Shown here piece by piece: positions 1 to 6,496 of a DNA stretch of 10,822 nt. The DNA lies in assembly GCA_964403185.1 (NCBI GenBank), contig CAYOFK010000106.1, forward strand, positions 1-10,822. Reading direction: 5' to 3'. The stretch is from CAYOFK01 sp964403185 (GTDB taxonomy: Bacteria; Bacteroidota; Bacteroidia; Bacteroidales; VadinHA17). Below the pieces are notes generated by a model. The model did not search any database. It was not told where the DNA came from and worked only from the letters and a program-made list of their open reading frames with translations. The first letter of the stretch is position 1; the number at the start of each line of letters is the position of its first letter. Both the position numbers and the translations under genes were made by a program.

Positions 1-69
1 CAGGACGGCGCCTATAAGTATAAGAATGATGCCAAGGACGGCTCTGTTGTTTGATTTTTGCGGTTCCAT
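1..69 (-). CDS. Small membrane protein, 5' end only (partial)
   Basis: Reading the minus strand from an ATG at 69 gives 23 codons that stay open to the window edge. They encode a short polar, basic N-terminus (MEPQKSNNR) followed by a hydrophobic stretch (AVLGIILILIGAVL), which is the start of a membrane helix. An in-frame TAA lies at 84-82, so this ATG is the first possible one. The pattern of a charged tail followed by LGxILILIGxxL resembles the opening of LiaF/LiaI-like or DUF5668-type membrane proteins common in Bacteroidota, but 23 residues cannot settle the family. It is transcribed divergently from the aminomutase gene. No Shine-Dalgarno sequence is visible. A longer open frame on the same strand (257-12) has an unconvincing composition and is out of frame with this reading. 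Confidence 0.6.
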   Translation of the reverse strand, partial: MEPQKSNNRAVLGIILILIGAVL

Positions 70-126
70 AAGCTTATAATTTTAATTGAATAAAAATAAT
101 ATCCTGAGTAAAAGTAGGTGGTTATA

Positions 127-138
127 TTTCCCGGGAAA
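127..138. repeat. 12-bp perfect palindrome TTTCCCGGGAAA
   Basis: A perfect self-complementary 12-mer lies 58 bases before the minus-strand start at 69 and about 235 bases before the aminomutase start. Its place in a divergent spacer would suit a dimeric regulator, but a single copy proves nothing. Chance is a real alternative. Confidence 0.4.
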
Positions 139-268
139 CAAAAAATCGGTGAACGATGGAAAGAAACCGGTAAACATCCCATCCGGGAAGGTTGGTCTTC
201 TAAAAAATGAGATTGAATAACCCGCTCACGATTAATGCACAAGTCGGAATTTCTCAATCTTTTGAGTA

Positions 269-300
269 ATCAGGAATAAGTCACCCTTGCAATTCCTGAT
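269..300. repeat. Inverted repeat upstream of the aminomutase gene
   Basis: ATCAGGAAT at 269-277 is matched exactly by ATTCCTGAT at 292-300, around a 14-base loop. It sits 72 bases before the aminomutase start and could be an operator or a hairpin in the 5' leader. No T-run follows on the plus strand, so it does not look like an intrinsic terminator. Confidence 0.4.
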
Positions 301-361
301 AAAATGTGTATTTTTAAGGTTCTGCGCTCTGAAATTTGCATAGTACATACAGAAAAAAATT

Positions 362-369
362 AAGGAGGT
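362..369 (+). promoter_or_regulatory. Strong Shine-Dalgarno site for the aminomutase gene
   Basis: AAGGAGGT lies three bases before the ATG at 373 and is fully complementary to the usual 16S rRNA 3' tail. It fixes the start codon of the aminomutase gene, although the spacing is at the short end. The two other complete genes in the window have no such site (CTGATCT and AATCAAG stand before their starts), as is normal in Bacteroidota. Confidence 0.8.
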
Positions 370-372
370 AAA

Positions 373-2550
373 ATGTTTCGATCGGCAGAGCAGTGGAGTC
401 TTGCCCTGTATTCAAAAAGCATCATCAATAAGATTCTCGCTGAAGATAAAGAAATTGGAAAAATATTCCAGGAAGCTGATAATGAGCAGATTCTGCTATA
501 TAGAATTAAGAAATTTGCGCTTACAATTCTCGAAGAAAATCCCGGTGCTTTAAGATACTATAAGGGCAACACCACGGGAAAGACTGGTCTGGACCAGCTT
601 CGCTGGAAAGATTTTGCAGCCATCAGGCTTCTTGATTATATTGAACACGCCGGAGAGGGTCATCAGGATCAAAACCTGCGGGGCAGGCTCATCATCAGTA
701 ATCCGCTGAGGACACTGTGGATTGCCATCCGGACCGATTCCGGGCCAGGCACCATAGATTTTTACTACGACATGCTTGAATTGTTCAGGCAGTTATCAGG
801 TGGCCGCCGGATGAAACCAAATCAAACCAGGCTGGACAAATGGATGGACCGGTATTCTTCCGGTCTGGATGCAAAAATTATTGAACGGAACCAGCGAAGT
901 AAGAAACGGATCATCAATAAGATCATAGAAAAAATAGACAACAGCCTGGTTCGTACTCAAAAATTTAAATTTAAGAAGGATCTGTCCAGAGCCAGGAAGT
1001 ATAAAACCGTATTGAGGTGGTGGAATGATAAAGATTTTCATTTGAAGATGGCCATCCGTTCCGTAGATGAACTAAATGCCTTCCTTGACTTTTCGATTGA
1101 TAAGGACACCCTTGATGTTCTTTACAAAGCCGAAGAAAAAGGCATTCCGGTTTTTGTGAGTCCTTATTATCTTACACTCCTGAATATTGAGGATACCTCC
1201 ACCGGACACCGGTCTGACCGGACGCTCCGCGATTACATTTTTGCAAATAAATATTTGGTGGAAGAATTCGGCCACATCCATGCATGGGAAAAGGAAGATG
1301 AGGTAAAGCCCAACATGCCTAATGCTGCCGGTTGGATCATTCCCGATGGCAAAGACCTTCACAGAAGGTATCCCGAGGTGGCCATTTTCATACCTCAATC
1401 AACAGGCCGGTCCTGCGGAGGTTTATGCGTAAGTTGCCAGCGAATGTACGACTTCCAGTCAGGCCATTTTAATTTTGATCTTGAGAAACTTAAGCCACGG
1501 GTTAACTGGACCGTACAGCTTAAGGCCAAAATGGAGTATTTCAGACAAGATTCCCAGTTGCGAGACATTCTCATTACGGGGGGTGATGCATTGATGAGTT
1601 CCGAACATACAATCGAAGTCATCCTGGACCATGTGTATGAAATGGCATGCAGGAAAATTGAAGATAATAAATCCCGGTCAGAAGGACATAAATATGCAGA
1701 AATGGTAAGGGTGCGCCTGGGCACCAGGCTGCCGATATACCTTCCCCAAAGGATCACGCCCGAGCTTACACGAATACTTAAAACATTCCGGGAAAAAGCC
1801 TCAGGGATCGGAGTCCGGCAATTCGTCATCCAAACACACTTTGTTTCTGCCCTTGAAGTAACTCCGGAAGCCCTGGAGGCTGTCAGAAAGTTGCTCCTGG
1901 CCGGTTGGATGGTTACAAACCAGGAGGTTTTTACGGCTGCAGCGTCCCGGCGCGGACATTCTGCCAAACTCAGAAAGGTATTGAATGACATTGGAATTTT
2001 GACCTACTACACATTCCAGGTAAAAGGACATACGGAAAATAAGGAGAATTTCACTCCCATAGCCCGTTCCATTCAGGAGCAGACGGAGGAAAAATCTCTC
2101 GGAACCATTCCGGATGTATTGCTTCCGGAGATCAGTAAACTAAACAGTCATCCCCAGGGGCTTGTGGATAAAATCCATAATATCAGGCAACGACACGGAC
2201 TCCCGTTTCTCGCCACTGACCGCAGTGTCATGAACATCCCGGGTGTGGGGAAAAGTTTAACCTTCAGAGTTGTTGGATTGACAAATGACGGACGCAGAAT
2301 ATTGGAATTCACCCATGACAAGTCGCGGAATCACAGCCCCATAATCCATACCATGGAAAAAATTACCATTATTGAATCCAAATCGGTCTCACGCTACCTC
2401 AAGCAATTGGAAAATATGGGAGAGATGCCTGCAGAGTATCATTCGCTTTTTGGCTATAGCCTGGGTGAAACAGAGGAGCGCATGCCCATCTATGAATATC
2501 CGGAATACCCGTTCAAAATCACTGACAAGCTGACAAACCTGAGCATTTAA
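373..2550 (+). CDS. KamA-family radical SAM aminomutase, possibly glutamate 2,3-aminomutase-like
   Basis: The 725-residue product is a lysine 2,3-aminomutase (KAM) relative. Enzymes of this group use a [4Fe-4S] cluster, S-adenosylmethionine and PLP to move an alpha-amino group to the beta carbon, in the cytoplasm. Visible motifs are the cluster cysteines C348, C352 and C355 (CGGLCVSC), the SAM-binding TGGD at 402-405, RLGTRLPIYLPQRIT at 448-462, QTHFVSALEVTPEA, and PGVGK at 623-627, with K627 as the probable PLP lysine. The KAM-like core begins near W216. The first 210 or so residues are an extension I do not recognise, rich in basic and helical sequence, so the protein is much longer than the roughly 416-residue KAM. 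From memory, KAM binds the substrate epsilon-amine with D293 and D330; here the aligned residues appear to be K551 (QVKG) and N621 (NIPG). I recall Lys and Asn at these places in clostridial glutamate 2,3-aminomutase, so beta-glutamate formation is a plausible inference. About 33 extra residues lie between these two sites. The start is set by the strong ribosome binding site just upstream. The family call is secure; the substrate is not. Confidence 0.93.
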   Translation: MFRSAEQWSLALYSKSIINKILAEDKEIGKIFQEADNEQILLYRIKKFALTILEENPGALRYYKGNTTGKTGLDQLRWKDFAAIRLLDYIEHAGEGHQDQNLRGRLIISNPLRTLWIAIRTDSGPGTIDFYYDMLELFRQLSGGRRMKPNQTRLDKWMDRYSSGLDAKIIERNQRSKKRIINKIIEKIDNSLVRTQKFKFKKDLSRARKYKTVLRWWNDKDFHLKMAIRSVDELNAFLDFSIDKDTLDVLYKAEEKGIPVFVSPYYLTLLNIEDTSTGHRSDRTLRDYIFANKYLVEEFGHIHAWEKEDEVKPNMPNAAGWIIPDGKDLHRRYPEVAIFIPQSTGRSCGGLCVSCQRMYDFQSGHFNFDLEKLKPRVNWTVQLKAKMEYFRQDSQLRDILITGGDALMSSEHTIEVILDHVYEMACRKIEDNKSRSEGHKYAEMVRVRLGTRLPIYLPQRITPELTRILKTFREKASGIGVRQFVIQTHFVSALEVTPEALEAVRKLLLAGWMVTNQEVFTAAASRRGHSAKLRKVLNDIGILTYYTFQVKGHTENKENFTPIARSIQEQTEEKSLGTIPDVLLPEISKLNSHPQGLVDKIHNIRQRHGLPFLATDRSVMNIPGVGKSLTFRVVGLTNDGRRILEFTHDKSRNHSPIIHTMEKITIIESKSVSRYLKQLENMGEMPAEYHSLFGYSLGETEERMPIYEYPEYPFKITDKLTNLSI

Positions 2551-2552
2551 TT

Positions 2553-2600
2553 GAGTGTTGAGTTTTTGCCGAAGGCATCCCTTCGGGAGAGTGTTGAGTT
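2553..2600. repeat. 12-bp direct repeats flanking a short hairpin
   Basis: GAGTGTTGAGTT occurs at 2553-2564 and again at 2589-2600, a period of 36 bases. Between the copies, CCGAAGG (2569-2575) and CCTTCGG (2580-2586) form a 7-bp stem with a CATC loop. The unit begins three bases after the aminomutase stop codon. It may be a small dispersed repeat or a 3'-end structure of the mRNA. Confidence 0.6.
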
Positions 2601-2610
2601 GTCAATTATC

Positions 2611-2643
2611 AATGCATGAATAAGGTTGACTTATTCGTGCATT
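2611..2643. repeat. 14-bp stem, 5-base loop hairpin
   Basis: AATGCATGAATAAG (2611-2624) pairs over its whole length with CTTATTCGTGCATT (2630-2643), with one G-U wobble and a GTTGA loop. The stem is long and only moderately GC-rich, and it is followed by mixed sequence rather than a T-run. It could act as a bidirectional barrier or 3'-end stabiliser for the convergent genes, or be a dispersed intergenic repeat. Confidence 0.65.
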
Positions 2644-2731
2644 CGTGGCTTCAATCCTTCAATTTTCTTCACCCTCCGGCTTTAGCGAAAGAAATCCCCA
2701 CTGGGCTGTCTCAAAAGTCAGATTACATATC

Positions 2732-2751
2732 ATTCCTGCGAAAGCAGGAAT
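2732..2751. repeat. REP-like hairpin A, GAAA tetraloop
   Basis: A perfect 8-bp stem (2732-2739 with 2744-2751) is closed by a GAAA tetraloop, a very stable RNA fold. CATTCC-n-GGAATCC palindromes of this type are familiar as dispersed repeats in many bacterial genomes. It lies inside the 2703-2832 element. Confidence 0.7.
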
Positions 2752-2781
2752 CCATAAAAGCCTGATTTTCACATTACAAAG

Positions 2782-2802
2782 ATTCCGTATCAAGTACGGA
2801 AT
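2782..2802. repeat. REP-like hairpin B, opposite orientation
   Basis: A perfect 8-bp stem (2782-2789 with 2795-2802) encloses a 5-base loop. Read on the minus strand it begins ATCATTCC and ends GGAATC, the same outer bases as hairpin A, so the pair is arranged head to head. The inner stem bases differ (GTA against TGC). Confidence 0.7.
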
Positions 2803-2867
2803 GATGCCATTATGTTGCTTTTGAGACATCCCCAATTCAAACCCTGCAAAATATTTAAATTACCACA

Positions 2868-5800
2868 CTAGTCAAACTTGATACCGATCACCAGGATGTC
2901 GTCTACCTGGGCAAGGTCGCCTTTCCATTCTTCAAACCGTTCATCCAGAATCCTTCCCTGATCTTCCATCCTCTGATCCTGCAGCTCCAAAAGCATCTTT
3001 TTAAATGCTCTCGACATGAACTTCTTGCCTTCCGGGCCGCCGAACTGATCGACATAGCCATCAGAGGCCATGTAAATGGAGTACCCTTTCTTTACATCCA
3101 CCTCGTTGTAAGTAAAGGGTTTCAGGTCTTTGGCGGATATACCAATGGGCATTTTGTCCGCATTGACCTGTATCAATACATACTCATCATTGTGGATAGA
3201 CCGCTCCGGGATATCAATGGGGTCGCCTCTCCCGATGGAATCCTTTTCTTTCCTGGTCAGGGGACGGACGATCATCATAGGGTTGTAGGCTCCTGAATAC
3301 TGGACCTTCATTGCTTTTTTATCACAAATGGCCAGGGCCAGGTCCATGCCGTCCTTAGCTTCCCCTTCTTTACCGGTTTGTTTCAGGGAAGTCATGATTT
3401 CTTTCCTCAGGAGATTCAGGATCTCGTCCGATTTCAACACATCTGATTTGTTCACGATCTCGTTCAGATAAGACATCCCCAGCAGGCTCATAAAAGCCCC
3501 TGGGACCCCATGTCCTGTACAATCTGCAGCAACAATAATGATCCGGTCCTCTTTTTCAGTCAACCAGTAGAAGTCGCCACTCACAATGTCCCGCGGTTTG
3601 AAGAATATGAAGTGTTCGGGCAGTTGTTCATTCAGTATTTTTTCACTGGGCAATATGGCCTTTTGTATCCGGCTGGCGTATGTGATGCTGTCTTCCAGTT
3701 CATCCTTCTGCCTCACCACCTCAGCAGTTCGCCTGCGCACGATGCCCTCGAGCCTGACCTTCTCGTGCTGAAGTCTTCGTGTATACAGCTTTACTATAAT
3801 AACGATCAGGAGAATGGCTATAGCCAGGTAAATAAAATAAGCCCAGATACGCTGGTACCATGGTGGCTGAATGTTGAATTTGTAAAAAGCCACATTACTT
3901 TCAACACCATAAACATTGCGCGCTTTCACTTCAAATGTCAGGTTTCCCCTGGGAATGTTTGTGTAGGGAAATTCTGTACGGTCTGACCAGCGCGACCATT
4001 TGTCTTCAAAACCAACCAGCCTGTAGCTGTACTCCAACCGGTCCTCTCCGTCAAAATAGGGGCTGCTCCAATTAAACATAAGGTTGTTATTCCTGTACTT
4101 GAAGGATGGTATTAATTCCAGGGGCTGGGTTTTAGAAAGAAAAAATTCCCCTTCCTTTATCTCATAAAAATTGCCCCCGAAAAACACTGAATCTTCACCA
4201 ATGGATACATTTCTGATCAGCGTAGTAAATGGTTCGGTATAATCTCTTTCAAATGCCGGATTAAATGCGTAAAGTCGATCCGATACGCCCAGCCACACTG
4301 TGCCGTCTTCCGATACATGGATAACTTCGGTGGAAAGAGAAGGCAGTCGCATAAAAGGTTGGTCTAAAATGCTGATCTCTGTCCCGCCGGCATCAATCCT
4401 GACAACTTTATTCGTTTTGCGGGCATCATCATGGTCCCTGATACTGAGGTAAAAGGTATCATCAGATCCCTGAGATACACGGTAGATACCAATGTTCCCG
4501 CCTCCGGAAAAAGAGGGTCCTAACAGTTCGTCGGGTTGAAACATCCCACTATCCTGATGATATTTATACAAACCATCATCAGTGGCAGCATAAATATCCC
4601 CACTTAATAAATAAACAAAGGTGGCCTGAAGTGATGATAGGCCTTCTTCAGTTCCGAATTTTTTAATAAGGGTATCCTTTGGATTTGAAAAATCAAACAT
4701 TCCAATGCCACGAAGAGATGCACTGACCCAGATACGGCCTTGCCGGTCGCGGGTAATGGACCTGATCTCACCGTTCATTTCATTAAGTTCGGAAGTATGA
4801 ACCCACCGGTTCCCCCTGAAGGTTAAAATATTCAGTGCGGCGCCGGTCCCTACATAAACTTTCCCGGAATCGTCAGGATCAGAATGCAGAGTATAGGTTA
4901 GAAAGTCTTTGCCGATTCCGGGATTTGAATCCTTGATATTCCTTTGAGAAAAGTCTTCCGAGATTTCAAATATCCCACCCTCAGTTCCGGCCCATAAAAT
5001 GGGTTTTAAGGATCCGGGATGTGTAAATTTCATTAAGGACCAGCATTGGGAGAGTATGCCACCCACTTTTTGAAATCCAGGCATTCCGGACTCATCAGAA
5101 TCCAGATAGAATACTCCGGCCCTTGTTCCAACAACCAGAGTATTATTAAACTCAACGATGGTATTGATACCCCCTTCGAGACCCTGATTATCATCTGAAG
5201 ACCGGAATGGTGAAAAGTATTCGATTTTTGCCACCCCGATATTCAGTGCCAGCCATAACTGGCTTGTCCCGGGATTGTCAGGATCAGAGTAAATGCTTGT
5301 TATCACTTCATTTTCCAGCCCGGTTTCCTTATTAATGACCTCAAAATAATCACCCTCAGGATCTGTAACTACCAATCCCCCATCAAGAGTTCCAAGTGCA
5401 TAATTTCCGTCAGGCAACCGGATCCCCCTGTAAAACCTGTACGCTTTGATATAATCATTCGCACCTTTTGCAATGGCATCCGTCTCCACAGCGCGACTCT
5501 GAGGGTCATAGCTGAATGCTCCTTCCATATGGGTAAGGACCAAAATCTTTGATCCTTCATAAGGGAGCATGCCCAGCACAAATTTTCTTGCAAAAAATTC
5601 TGTTCCGGGAACCAGGACAAACTCTTCCCCGTAAAACTCATAGATCCCCATGCCCGGATCGTACAGATAGAAATGGTTGTGCACATTAAAACATAAACGC
5701 CCATACTGAATGCCCAGTTCCTTCAGATCGAACGTATTGAAGGTGCCCTTATCAGGATCATATTCATAGATATACCCATATTCACAAAAGTAGATCTTTT

Positions 5801-6218
5801 GATTCCAGTTAATGATACTATAGACCGTCTGAACCTCATGGTCCGTTGAATCCATTCCGGGAAGCAATGAAACATATTTCATGTTTCCTGCCCTGTCCGG
5901 TGCCAGGTAACCAAAATCACCCTGAACCCCTGCATAAACAATTCCGTCCACCCCTATAGCCAAAATCCTGACAGCAGCATTCTTTGGTATCTCAATCTGC
6001 CGCCATTCAGATCCGTCAAATTCAAGAATTCCCTTATCATTGGTGCCAACAAATACCACTCCCCGGTCGTCCTGCACCACTGTCCAGTTCTGCTCTGCTC
6101 CAAGCAACTCTTCGGGTTGAAAATTCCTGATTTCAGATGTGCCCTTTTCGTTAATCTGAGCCTGGTTCGACTGAAAAAAAACAATGAAAAGGAAACAAAT
6201 GCTGAATATTTTCTTCAT
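2868..6218 (-). CDS. Beta-propeller/Y_Y_Y sensor fused to SpoIIE-type protein phosphatase
   Basis: This 1116-residue transmembrane signalling protein should sense a ligand in the periplasm and dephosphorylate a Ser/Thr-phosphorylated protein in the cytoplasm. A Sec signal peptide covers about residues 1-20 (MKKIFSICFLF..., cut after NQA). Residues 35-690 hold propeller blades of the two-component-regulator type, with motifs such as LWAGTEGGIFEIS, IWVSASLRGIGMFD and VWLGVSDRLYAF. A Y_Y_Y domain follows at about 700-780 (YSYRLVGFEDKWSRWS, ending in FEVKARNVYG). One membrane helix spans about 788-810, and a basic coiled coil runs to about 855 and ends in SRIQKAILPS. The PP2C/SpoIIE domain fills the rest. 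Probable metal ligands are D882 (SGDF), D899 (DCTGHG), D1053 or D1057 (SDGYVDQFGG) and D1107 (VDDILVIGIKF), so the domain looks catalytically intact. In the better-known hybrid sensors the same propeller/Y_Y_Y front end drives a histidine kinase; here no kinase or receiver domain is present. A usual partner for such phosphatases is a STAS-type anti-anti-sigma factor, but none is encoded here. The gene diverges from the C25 protease gene. No Shine-Dalgarno sequence precedes the ATG. Confidence 0.94.
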   Translation of the reverse strand: MKKIFSICFLFIVFFQSNQAQINEKGTSEIRNFQPEELLGAEQNWTVVQDDRGVVFVGTNDKGILEFDGSEWRQIEIPKNAAVRILAIGVDGIVYAGVQGDFGYLAPDRAGNMKYVSLLPGMDSTDHEVQTVYSIINWNQKIYFCEYGYIYEYDPDKGTFNTFDLKELGIQYGRLCFNVHNHFYLYDPGMGIYEFYGEEFVLVPGTEFFARKFVLGMLPYEGSKILVLTHMEGAFSYDPQSRAVETDAIAKGANDYIKAYRFYRGIRLPDGNYALGTLDGGLVVTDPEGDYFEVINKETGLENEVITSIYSDPDNPGTSQLWLALNIGVAKIEYFSPFRSSDDNQGLEGGINTIVEFNNTLVVGTRAGVFYLDSDESGMPGFQKVGGILSQCWSLMKFTHPGSLKPILWAGTEGGIFEISEDFSQRNIKDSNPGIGKDFLTYTLHSDPDDSGKVYVGTGAALNILTFRGNRWVHTSELNEMNGEIRSITRDRQGRIWVSASLRGIGMFDFSNPKDTLIKKFGTEEGLSSLQATFVYLLSGDIYAATDDGLYKYHQDSGMFQPDELLGPSFSGGGNIGIYRVSQGSDDTFYLSIRDHDDARKTNKVVRIDAGGTEISILDQPFMRLPSLSTEVIHVSEDGTVWLGVSDRLYAFNPAFERDYTEPFTTLIRNVSIGEDSVFFGGNFYEIKEGEFFLSKTQPLELIPSFKYRNNNLMFNWSSPYFDGEDRLEYSYRLVGFEDKWSRWSDRTEFPYTNIPRGNLTFEVKARNVYGVESNVAFYKFNIQPPWYQRIWAYFIYLAIAILLIVIIVKLYTRRLQHEKVRLEGIVRRRTAEVVRQKDELEDSITYASRIQKAILPSEKILNEQLPEHFIFFKPRDIVSGDFYWLTEKEDRIIIVAADCTGHGVPGAFMSLLGMSYLNEIVNKSDVLKSDEILNLLRKEIMTSLKQTGKEGEAKDGMDLALAICDKKAMKVQYSGAYNPMMIVRPLTRKEKDSIGRGDPIDIPERSIHNDEYVLIQVNADKMPIGISAKDLKPFTYNEVDVKKGYSIYMASDGYVDQFGGPEGKKFMSRAFKKMLLELQDQRMEDQGRILDERFEEWKGDLAQVDDILVIGIKFD

Positions 6219-6496
6219 AGATCAGTTTTCTGGATATTTGTACTTAACGGTCTAATCTAAAATATAGGTCTAATTTAAAAAACATATTATCAAATATTGG
6301 CATGTTATACAAAAAAACAACCTTTTTTCATTTTTCAAAGTCTATTATTTAACCGGTTTGAAACATATAAAAAGCTTTTACCATTATTCCGGTTACGAAT
6401 AATACATTTAGAATGGCAACGTTTTTGAATTAAATTCGTAAAATATTTGATACATTGAATGCTTTTAAGGCGCCTTAGCCGGTCACTTTAATCAAG
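6219..6496. promoter_or_regulatory. AT-rich divergent promoter region
   Basis: These 278 very AT-rich bases lie between the starts of the phosphatase and protease genes and must hold the promoters of both unless transcription enters from elsewhere. I see only near matches to the Bacteroidota -7 box: AATATTTG at 6442-6449 on the plus strand, 47 bases before the protease start, and CAAATATT near 6290 for the minus strand. Neither has a convincing -33 partner. A 12-bp palindrome lies at 6466-6477. Confidence 0.4.
6466..6477. repeat. 12-bp perfect palindrome TAAGGCGCCTTA
   Basis: A perfect GC-centred palindrome stands out in AT-rich surroundings, 19 bases before the protease start codon. It would fall in or near the 5' leader or operator region. 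A regulator site or a short mRNA hairpin is possible, and so is chance. Confidence 0.4.

Larger units (their letters stand above)
70..372. other. Divergent intergenic region
   Basis: This AT-rich spacer of 303 bases separates the minus-strand membrane protein from the plus-strand aminomutase, so it should carry both promoters. I found no full match to the Bacteroidota promoter (TTTG, about 20 bases, TAnnTTTG) on either strand. The nearest is GAAATTTG at about 333-340, one mismatch from the -7 box and with no clear -33 partner. The spacer contains a 12-bp palindrome (127-138), a 9-bp inverted repeat (269-300) and a strong ribosome binding site (362-369), listed separately. No RNA gene was recognised. 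Confidence 0.6.
2703..2832. mobile_element. Non-coding element with terminal inverted repeats and two REP-like hairpins (MITE/BIME-like)
   Basis: GGGCTGTCTCAAAAG at 2703-2717 is repeated in inverse at 2818-2832 (CTTTTGAGACATCCC) with 14 of 15 bases matching, which closes a 130-base non-coding segment. Inside are two hairpins: ATTCCTGC-GAAA-GCAGGAAT (2732-2751) and ATTCCGTA-TCAAG-TACGGAAT (2782-2802). Both share the outer bases ATCATTCC/GGAATC but in opposite orientation (2729-2736 and 2798-2805), like two head-to-head REP units. ATCCCCA occurs at 2694-2700 and 2828-2834 and might mark an insertion, but the second copy overlaps the terminal repeat. There is no transposase, so movement would need one supplied elsewhere. 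Whether it is an IS-derived MITE or a REP/BIME cannot be settled from one copy. Confidence 0.65.
2551..2867. other. Repeat-rich convergent intergenic region
   Basis: These 317 bases separate the 3' ends of the aminomutase and phosphatase genes and hold no gene that I can support. They contain a direct-repeat-flanked hairpin (2553-2600), a 14-bp stem (2611-2643) and a composite inverted-repeat element (2703-2832). None of the hairpins has the T-run of a classical terminator, but any of them could slow polymerase or protect mRNA 3' ends from either side. Confidence 0.8.

Noticed and set aside
12..257. Minus-strand open frame of 81 codons at the left edge
   Set aside because: Its composition is not protein-like, and it competes with the better membrane-protein reading that starts at 69 in another frame.
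1395..1991. 198-codon minus-strand open frame inside the aminomutase gene
   Set aside because: It lies opposite the conserved radical SAM motifs of the real gene and shows no domain; it is a shadow frame.
3510..3986. 158-codon plus-strand open frame inside the phosphatase gene
   Set aside because: It is antisense to the PP2C domain and membrane span, with no recognisable motif or start signal.
6442..6449. AATATTTG as a promoter -7 box for the protease gene
   Set aside because: It has one mismatch to TAnnTTTG, and the only TTTG upstream (6424-6427) is too close for the usual spacing of about 20 bases.
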